Of a DNA stretch of 11,417 nucleotides, positions 7,078-11,417 are shown piece after piece. Made by a program: the position numbers and the translations under genes. The stretch comes from CAYVBN01 sp964538565 (GTDB lineage Bacteria; Pseudomonadota; Alphaproteobacteria; Rhizobiales; Xanthobacteraceae): positions 1-11,417 of the forward strand of contig CAZIGW010000271.1 of the NCBI GenBank assembly GCA_964538565.1, given 5' to 3'. The notes beneath the pieces were generated by a model, which was not told where the DNA came from, made no database searches, and saw nothing but the letters and a program-made list of their open reading frames with translations. Within the stretch, counting starts at the first letter, position 1. Each line of letters begins with the position of its first letter.

Positions 7078-8304
7078 TTGGTGCCGAGTTCCGACACCCC
7101 GCCGCGCAGGTACGGTGCGCGGCCGAAGCAGTCAGGGGGACATGCCCACTTGCCATCGCTGACGCCCCTGCGCGGTGTCGCCGCGTTGTGGGTGGTCGCA
7201 TTCCACTACGGCACGCAGGTCTTCCCCAATCTTCCGGCCGCGCACTACACGCATGTCGTCGCCAAGGGCTACCTCGCGGTCGACCTGTTCTTTCTGCTCA
7301 GCGGATTTGTGATCACGCACGTCTACCACGGTGCGTTCGTCGAGCGCGTCGACAAGCGGCGCTATTGGAGCTTTCTCGCCGCGCGCATCGCGCGTCTCTA
7401 CCCGGCGCACATCTGGGTGCTGCTGCTGTTCGTGGCGACGACGCTCGGACTGCACGCGGCGATCCGCGCCGACGCAGACCCGCTCATTCCGCTCGGGGGT
7501 CCGCGCTCGCTGCTCGCGGTCTTCGCCAACCTGTTCATGGCGCAGGGGCTGCACGCGAGCGCGCTGAGCTGGAACTATCCCGAATGGTCGGTCAGTCTCG
7601 AATTCCTCGCCTATCTGGCGTTGCCCTTCCTGCTGCCGCGGCTGTCGCGCGCCGGGGCGGCCGGCAGAACGGTCACGGCGCTGTGCGCCTTCGCGGTCCT
7701 CGCGCTGCTCTGGCGGCTCTCGCCGGATTTCAACCAGTGGGACGGGCCGCTGGCGCTGCTGCGCTGCCTGCCGGAGTTCCTGCTCGGCGCCCTGCTCTAC
7801 ACCGTGCATCGGAGCGGCGCCGGGGCCGCGATTCTCTCGCGCGACCGGACCTTACTCGCGACCGCGCTCGGCACCGCGCTCATGGTCCATTGGGGCGCGC
7901 CCGACATCCTGATCGTGCCGACTTTCGCCGCCCTCATTCTCGCCGCGGTCGCCAACGACGGCCGCGCGCATGCGCTCGTCAACGCACGCGGCCTCGTCTG
8001 GCTCGGCGAGATTTCCTATTCGCTCTATCTCCTGCACGGCTTCGTCCAGTTCGTCACCACGGACGTTCTGTTGCGGGGATTCGGCGTCGGCGATCCGGCC
8101 TCGCTCTCGCAGCCGGTCTCGGCCGCCGTCCTCTTCCTGATGCTGGCGAGCACGTTCGTGCTGGCGGCCTTCAATCATCGTCACATCGAGCTCGCCGGCC
8201 GACGCCTGCTGCGCGCGGCGCTGCTGCCGGCGCGGACGTCCCGCTCCGCTCCCCCAGTGCCGGCGAGCCACGGCCTTCGCTGCCTGCCGGATTCGCGGAC
8301 CTGA
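7078..8304 (+). CDS. membrane acyltransferase, acyltransferase-3 (OafA-like) family
   Basis: This is an inner-membrane acyltransferase of the AT3 family, whose members move acetyl or other acyl groups from the cytoplasm onto lipopolysaccharide O-antigen, exopolysaccharides, peptidoglycan or antibiotics. It has about ten hydrophobic segments in 408 residues. The family's R-X10-H motif is seen as R32...H43 in SLTPLRGVAALWVVAFHYG. It is followed by KGYLAVDLFFLLSGFVIT (63-80), ARIARLYPAH (102-111), WNYPEWSVSLEFLAYL (165-180) and, late, LGEISYSLYLLHGF. There is no C-terminal SGNH hydrolase domain. The start is uncertain: AAGGA at 7065-7069 sits 8 bases before a TTG (7078) and 11 before a GTG (7081), with no good ATG. 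A 6-codon open frame (7054-7074, MVERRT) just precedes it. The acceptor is unknown. Confidence 0.88.
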   Translation: MVPSSDTPPRRYGARPKQSGGHAHLPSLTPLRGVAALWVVAFHYGTQVFPNLPAAHYTHVVAKGYLAVDLFFLLSGFVITHVYHGAFVERVDKRRYWSFLAARIARLYPAHIWVLLLFVATTLGLHAAIRADADPLIPLGGPRSLLAVFANLFMAQGLHASALSWNYPEWSVSLEFLAYLALPFLLPRLSRAGAAGRTVTALCAFAVLALLWRLSPDFNQWDGPLALLRCLPEFLLGALLYTVHRSGAGAAILSRDRTLLATALGTALMVHWGAPDILIVPTFAALILAAVANDGRAHALVNARGLVWLGEISYSLYLLHGFVQFVTTDVLLRGFGVGDPASLSQPVSAAVLFLMLASTFVLAAFNHRHIELAGRRLLRAALLPARTSRSAPPVPASHGLRCLPDSRT

Positions 8305-8726
8305 CACCCGCCGCTTGGCGCGGGCCGGGATGCGGAACGCGACATCGCGCGGCGGCGACCGAATGGACGCGTTCCAGGCCGCCGCGGCCAACGCCGACTT
8401 CGCCAAGGTGAAGGATTTCTATCTGATCCTCACCGACCAGCCGGGCGACAGGAGCCGGCCGATCACGGCGGACCAACCAGCCCTTTGTTCGGGAATTGAG
8501 CAGGCGTCGCGAGCCGGCCCTGCGCTGCCTCCGGCGGCGGCGCCATCCCGGTCGCCGATGCCGCCGCAGCAGGCCAATGCACAGGAACGCCGCGACGGAC
8601 GACCGGCGCGCCCTCGAGGAAGCCTCTCGAGCAGGTGCCGAGGGTTCGGAAATCTGCGGGCAGGCTCTTCCGGAGCGAGGTTCTCGCCGTCATGCTGCTG
8701 TAACGAAGCCGTCATAGACGCGCGCC
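8305..8726. other. 422-bp gap before arsC; possible remnant, no recognisable gene
   Basis: No complete gene is recognised. On the plus strand an ATG at 8363 opens about 30 residues of protein-like sequence (MDAFQAAAANADFAKVKDFY, then LILTDQPGD) before the translation becomes Pro/Arg-rich. This could be the surviving 5' end of a decayed gene. Further on (about 8500-8720) all frames read as low-complexity Arg/Ala/Pro text. No ArsR-type regulator, the usual neighbour of arsC, could be found in any frame. The arsC promoter must lie in or before this stretch, but no clear boxes were seen. Confidence 0.45.
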
Positions 8727-9245
8727 ATGGCAGACCGCTCCTTCAACGTCCTGTTTCTCTGCACCGGAAATTCGGCGCGCTCGATCATGGCCGAGGCGAT
8801 CCTGAACAAGGTCGGCGGCGGCAGGTTCCGAGCCTACAGCGCCGGCAGCCAGCCGAAGGGACAGGTGCATCCGCAGAGCCTGCGGCTGCTGTCGAGCCTC
8901 GGCTACGACACGCGGGGGCTGCGCTCGAAGTCGTGGGCGGAATTCAGCACGCCCGACGCGCCGCAGATGGATTTCATCTTCACCGTCTGCGACAACGCCG
9001 CCGGCGAGGCCTGCCCGGTCTGGCCCGGCAAGCCCGTGACGGCGCACTGGGGAATTCCCGATCCCGCGGAGGCGAGCGGCTCCGATCGCGAGGTCGCCCT
9101 GGCCTTTGCGCAAGCCCACGGGATGCTCGCGCAGCGCATCGCCGTCTTCACGGCGCTGGCGTTGTCGTCTCTGGACAAGATCAGCCTGCAGGCCAGGCTG
9201 CGCGAGATCGCCGAACTGGGATCGCCGGCGACGGCGCAGCCGTGA
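8727..9245 (+). CDS. arsC: arsenate reductase, low-molecular-weight phosphatase (thioredoxin-linked) type
   Basis: This enzyme reduces arsenate to arsenite in the cytosol. The 172-residue protein has the low-molecular-weight tyrosine phosphatase fold. The anion-binding P-loop is C12-TGNSA-R18 near the N-terminus, and the acid loop is HWGIPDPAE with D112. The cysteines expected for the relay are C12 (nucleophile), C88 in FTVCDNA and C96 in EACPVWPG. That matches the thioredoxin-coupled arsenate reductases and not plain phosphatases, which lack the second pair. The ATG at 8727 places C12 where the family has it; no strong ribosome site is visible. Its stop overlaps the GTG of the aquaglyceroporin gene by 4 bases (GTGA), so the two form an operon. 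About 35 residues follow the last helix typical of the shorter family members. Confidence 0.92.
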   Translation: MADRSFNVLFLCTGNSARSIMAEAILNKVGGGRFRAYSAGSQPKGQVHPQSLRLLSSLGYDTRGLRSKSWAEFSTPDAPQMDFIFTVCDNAAGEACPVWPGKPVTAHWGIPDPAEASGSDREVALAFAQAHGMLAQRIAVFTALALSSLDKISLQARLREIAELGSPATAQP

Positions 9246-9913
9246 AGCCGACGCGTCTTCAACAGGCCGTTGCCGAGTTCGTGGGCACGGCCTTCCTGCT
9301 GGCGACCGTGATCGGCTCGGGCGTCATGGCATTCCGGCTGGCCGGCGGCAACGGCGCGCTCGCCCTGTTGTGCAACACGCTGCCGACCGGCGCGATCCTG
9401 ACCATCCTGATCCTGACGTTCGGCCCGGTCTCCGGCGCGCACTTCAATCCCGCGGTGTCGCTCGCGTTTGCGCTGCGCGGCGAGGTTCCATGGAACACCG
9501 CATTTCTCTACATCGGATGCCAGGTGATCGGCGCGATCGCGGGTGTCTGGGCGGCGCACGTCATGTTCGAACTGCCGATCTGGCAGGTTTCCGAAACGGT
9601 GCGTACGGGCCTGGGACAATGGATTGCCGAAGCGATCGCGACGTTCGGCCTCGTGCTGACGATCTTCGGCTGCCACGCGGGGGCCCGCGGCGCGGTCGCC
9701 TACGCGGTCGGGCTCTACATCACCGCCGCCTACTGGTTCACCGCGTCGACGTCGTTCGCGAATCCGGCCGTGACGATCGCGCGCGCGATGTCCAACACGT
9801 TCGCCGGCATCGCCCCGGGCGGCGTGCTCGCGTTCGTTCTCGCGCAGCTTCTCGGCACGATCGCCGCACTGGCCTTGGCGCGCTTTTTGTGGAAGCAGGC
9901 CGACCCGGTTTAG
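9242..9913 (+). CDS. aqpS: aquaglyceroporin, arsenic-operon type (AqpS-like)
   Basis: This is an inner-membrane channel of the MIP (aquaporin) family. In Sinorhizobium meliloti, AqpS encoded in the ars operon takes the place of an arsenite pump: arsenite made by ArsC leaves through the channel down its gradient. The same role is inferred here from the direct overlap with arsC. The 223-residue protein has six hydrophobic segments and both pore half-helices, each with an intact NPA: SGAHFNPAVS (NPA at 69-71) and SFANPAVTIAR (NPA at 174-176), with the selectivity-filter arginine R181 after the second. AEFVGTAFLL near the N-terminus is typical. The start is the GTG at 9242; the frame is open much further upstream, but that part is the shadow of arsC. 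No arsB, acr3 or arsH gene is in the window. Confidence 0.92.
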   Translation: MKPTRLQQAVAEFVGTAFLLATVIGSGVMAFRLAGGNGALALLCNTLPTGAILTILILTFGPVSGAHFNPAVSLAFALRGEVPWNTAFLYIGCQVIGAIAGVWAAHVMFELPIWQVSETVRTGLGQWIAEAIATFGLVLTIFGCHAGARGAVAYAVGLYITAAYWFTASTSFANPAVTIARAMSNTFAGIAPGGVLAFVLAQLLGTIAALALARFLWKQADPV

Positions 9914-10430
9914 CGGCCCGCGCCGCGCAGCCACAGGTGCGGGAGCCGCCTTGCGGGCCCGCCGACACGCTGGATGCAAAGCCTGGTGCGGTCGAGAGGA
10001 GACCAGCCCTCCGAGCGTCCGCCACTGAAATCACAAGGCTTTCCGGCGTCTCCGCGTCGCGCTCTGTAGCGCGTTTTGTAGCGGGCGTGAAGTGACCACT
10101 ACTTCAGCCGCCGCTTTTCCACATACGCAGCTCGGTCAGCCAGGCAACTTCAAGCCGCCGTTGGACCAGCAACCCCCGTGCCTCCATCTCGGCCATTGGT
10201 CGTCCCCCATTGCAGCCTCCGTTCCCCTCTTGGGCCGTCGCGTACCCTCTCACCATGTCAGCAGGTGCATTGCGGAGCGGCACCATGTCGAGGCGTTTCG
10301 CGCCAAGGCCCGATGACCCGTAGGAGGCTGTCCTATGGGATAAGCGGTACATTCAAGGGCCGTGAGCCCGCTAGCAGCGCCGCCGACAGCAACAGCCGCC
10401 GCATTAAGTTGCACCTGAACACTGGACCAT

Positions 10431-10464
10431 GCCCGCGAAGCGGGCCCGTGCAGCGGCTGCTGCA
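10431..10464. repeat. two adjacent perfect stem-loops
   Basis: GCCCGC-GAA-GCGGGC (10431-10445) is followed 3 bases later by TGCAGC-GGCT-GCTGCA (10449-10464). Each is a perfect 6-bp stem with a 3- or 4-base loop. Neither is followed by a T run. They lie about 110-140 bases upstream of the NTPase gene and may be regulatory or part of a mobile-element end. Confidence 0.45.
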
Positions 10465-10507
10465 TTAGGGACACCTTCACCACTTACCCGCTTTGCCAAA
10501 ACCCCGT

Positions 10508-10547
10508 GACCGCCCCTGCGGTCGCTCTGGGCGCGGTCTTGGGGCGG
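10508..10547. repeat. overlapping inverted repeats upstream of the NTPase gene
   Basis: GACCGC-CCCT-GCGGTC (10508-10523) is a perfect 6-bp stem with a 4-base loop. The overlapping arms CCGCCCC (10510-10516) and GGGGCGG (10541-10547) can form an alternative outer stem. Two mutually exclusive structures 25-65 bases before a start codon could act as a leader switch, though this is inference from pairing alone. Confidence 0.4.
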
Positions 10548-10571
10548 ACCTTCCTCACATAACCAGAGAAG

Positions 10572-11417
10572 ATGCCGGCGAAAAGAATCGACCTCCCGAC
10601 CACCTCGGCCGAGGAAAGCGCTGACGCGCTGACCTGCCCGACGACCCAAGTAGTACAATTCCGTAGAGAAGGTTCTCTTCCACGGATTTGTACTAGCCCC
10701 ACCAGCCCCGGCCCGCTTGCTGCCAAGGCAATTGCGGACCTTCGGCAGACGTTCGCCCTGAAAGGGCACCACCCGTCGTCCGCGATGCGGACTGCGCTGG
10801 AAGCTCTCACGGACACGATGGAGCGGATGGCGGACGGGACCGCCACGCCCGCCGTCCACGTCACGAGCCTCGACCCCGGTGTCGGCAAGACGCAGGCGGT
10901 CGCACACTTTCTGAGAGCCCTAACGGCCTCCAAAGACCATGCTGCCGTGTCCGCGCTCGTGTGCGTCGGGCGGCTCGCGCAAATCGAGGATTTTGTCCGT
11001 GAGGTCGATCTTCCGGTTGACGCCTTCGCGGTGTTTACCGGCGACCGCGATCTAAACAAGCTCGGCTGCGTCGCTCCCGCGCACGCCCGCGTTCTCTTCA
11101 CCACTCACTCTATGGTCGAGAGCAGGTGTGAGGGCCGCGCGTTCAGTGAAGTGGCGGAACTGCAATACCGTCGTCAGCCCCGCGATGTCCGCATTTGGGA
11201 CGAAGCGATCCTTCCCGGACGAGCGGTGACGCTGTCCCGCGACGACGTGGCGTCGCTGCTCAAGCCCATGCGCCGCCACCACCCGAAGATCGCCACGGCG
11301 CTCGACACACTCTTTACCGACCTCGTCACCATCGAAGACGGCGCTCAGTACACCGTGCCTGATTTGGCGCGAAGCTGCGGCGTCGGCCTCAACGAGGCCC
11401 TTTGTGTTGTCGAAGAT
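10572..11417 (+). CDS. P-loop NTPase, DEAD/helicase-like, N-terminal part (runs off right edge)
   Basis: This is an open frame of 282 codons with no stop before the window ends. Residues 93-107 give PAVHVTSLDPGVGKT, a Walker A loop (G105-K106-T107), although L100 stands where Gly or Ala is usual. FTTHSM (177-181) follows, and then VRIWDEAILPG (206-216), a Walker B with DEAx as in superfamily 2 helicases. Spacing of about 100 residues from motif I to motif II fits that superfamily. The first 50 residues are low-complexity and contain a 45-base palindrome (10651-10695). An in-frame TAA at 10560 limits the start to the ATG at 10572 (only GAGAAG abutting it) or later ATGs such as 10785. Codons end in A/T more often than in neighbouring genes. 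Phage, plasmid or island origin is likely but unproven; helicase activity is not shown. Confidence 0.8.
   Translation, partial: MPAKRIDLPTTSAEESADALTCPTTQVVQFRREGSLPRICTSPTSPGPLAAKAIADLRQTFALKGHHPSSAMRTALEALTDTMERMADGTATPAVHVTSLDPGVGKTQAVAHFLRALTASKDHAAVSALVCVGRLAQIEDFVREVDLPVDAFAVFTGDRDLNKLGCVAPAHARVLFTTHSMVESRCEGRAFSEVAELQYRRQPRDVRIWDEAILPGRAVTLSRDDVASLLKPMRRHHPKIATALDTLFTDLVTIEDGAQYTVPDLARSCGVGLNEALCVVED
10651..10695. repeat. 45-bp near-perfect palindrome inside the NTPase reading frame
   Basis: The outer arms TAGTACAA (10651-10658) and TTGTACTA (10688-10695) match perfectly. One T/T mismatch follows on each side (10659, 10687), then TCCGT (10660-10664) pairs with ACGGA (10682-10686). Innermost, AGAGAA (10665-10670) pairs with TTCTCT (10673-10678), leaving a 3-base TCC bulge. 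Of 45 bases, 38 can pair or sit in matching arms. The length is a multiple of three, so it keeps the frame, adding about VVQFRREGSLPRICT. Its codons (GTA, CAA, AGA, GGT, TCT, CTT, CCA, ATT, ACT) are unusual for this window. Confidence 0.8.

Larger units (their letters stand above)
9914..10571. other. 658-bp region without a convincing gene, rich in stem-loops
   Basis: This separates the arsenic operon from the NTPase gene. Just after aqpS, GGCCCGC (9915-9921) and GCGGGCC (9953-9959) could form a weak terminator. TGTAGCG occurs twice, 12 bases apart (10065-10071 and 10077-10083), followed by a TGAAGT/ACTTCA dyad (10088-10106). Short open frames exist, for example minus strand 10104-10196 (30 residues ending in WLTELRMWKSGG) and plus strand 10313-10468 (51 residues), but none has family character. 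Base composition becomes less GC-biased from about 10020 onward. No tRNA, integrase or insertion sequence was recognised. Confidence 0.5.

Noticed and set aside
8315..9241. Apparent N-terminal extension of the aquaglyceroporin in the same frame
   Set aside because: The frame happens to be open, but this part overlaps arsC in another frame and reads as Arg/Gly-rich text. The GTG at 9242 gives a normal MIP-family length.
8903..9979. Long minus-strand open frame opposite arsC and aqpS
   Set aside because: Arg/Asp/Gly-rich shadow with no recognisable motif.
9914..10571. Possible tRNA gene marking an integration site
   Set aside because: No cloverleaf with a GTTCRA-type T-arm was found on either strand by eye.
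10404..11104. Minus-strand open frames opposite the NTPase gene
   Set aside because: The plus strand carries Walker A and B motifs at proper spacing; the minus frames carry nothing recognisable.
1..11417. CRISPR array or insertion sequence
   Set aside because: No regularly spaced repeats and no transposase-like reading frame were seen anywhere in the window.

Overview
This window is GC-rich, with strong G/C preference at third codon positions in most genes. Its gene families (isovaleryl-CoA dehydrogenase, a phasin, an ArsC/AqpS-type arsenic pair, NodB-type deacetylases with a conserved Cys-Pro-Gly-start segment) suggest an alphaproteobacterium, most likely of the order Hyphomicrobiales (Rhizobiales). 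That placement rests on recognising protein families, not on a database search.

Layout. Positions 1-2150 (minus strand) hold the N-terminal half of an isovaleryl-CoA dehydrogenase, whose gene runs off the left edge, preceded by the magnesium channel gene mgtE. Positions 2410-4692 (plus strand) hold two paralogous, exported NodB-fold polysaccharide deacetylases in tandem; the second has an extra Pro/Ala-rich C-terminal tail. Positions 4810-5917 (minus strand) hold a split chromate-transporter pair whose two half-size genes overlap by 8 bases. Positions 6289-6828 (plus) encode a phasin, and 7078-8304 (plus) a membrane acyltransferase of the acyltransferase-3 family. Positions 8363-8726 hold no recognisable gene. 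Positions 8727-9913 (plus) hold an arsenate reductase (arsC) overlapping an aquaglyceroporin (aqpS).

From about 9914 the character changes. Some 660 bases have no convincing gene but contain several stem-loops. They are followed by a P-loop NTPase / helicase-like gene that runs off the right edge and has no stop in the window. By eye its codon use is less G/C-biased than its neighbours', and it contains a 45-base near-perfect palindrome in frame. This may be the edge of an integrated mobile element or genomic island, but no integrase, tRNA or att site is visible.

How the genes fit together. The region is a set of small independent modules. ArsC reduces arsenate to arsenite and AqpS can let arsenite leave the cell, so a separate efflux pump is not required. 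The chromate-transporter pair is a second oxyanion-handling module. The two deacetylases and the acyltransferase both act on extracytoplasmic glycans or lipids, but no shared substrate can be read from the sequence. The most interesting parts are the right-end NTPase gene with its embedded palindrome, and the deacetylase pair with a matching predicted disulfide.
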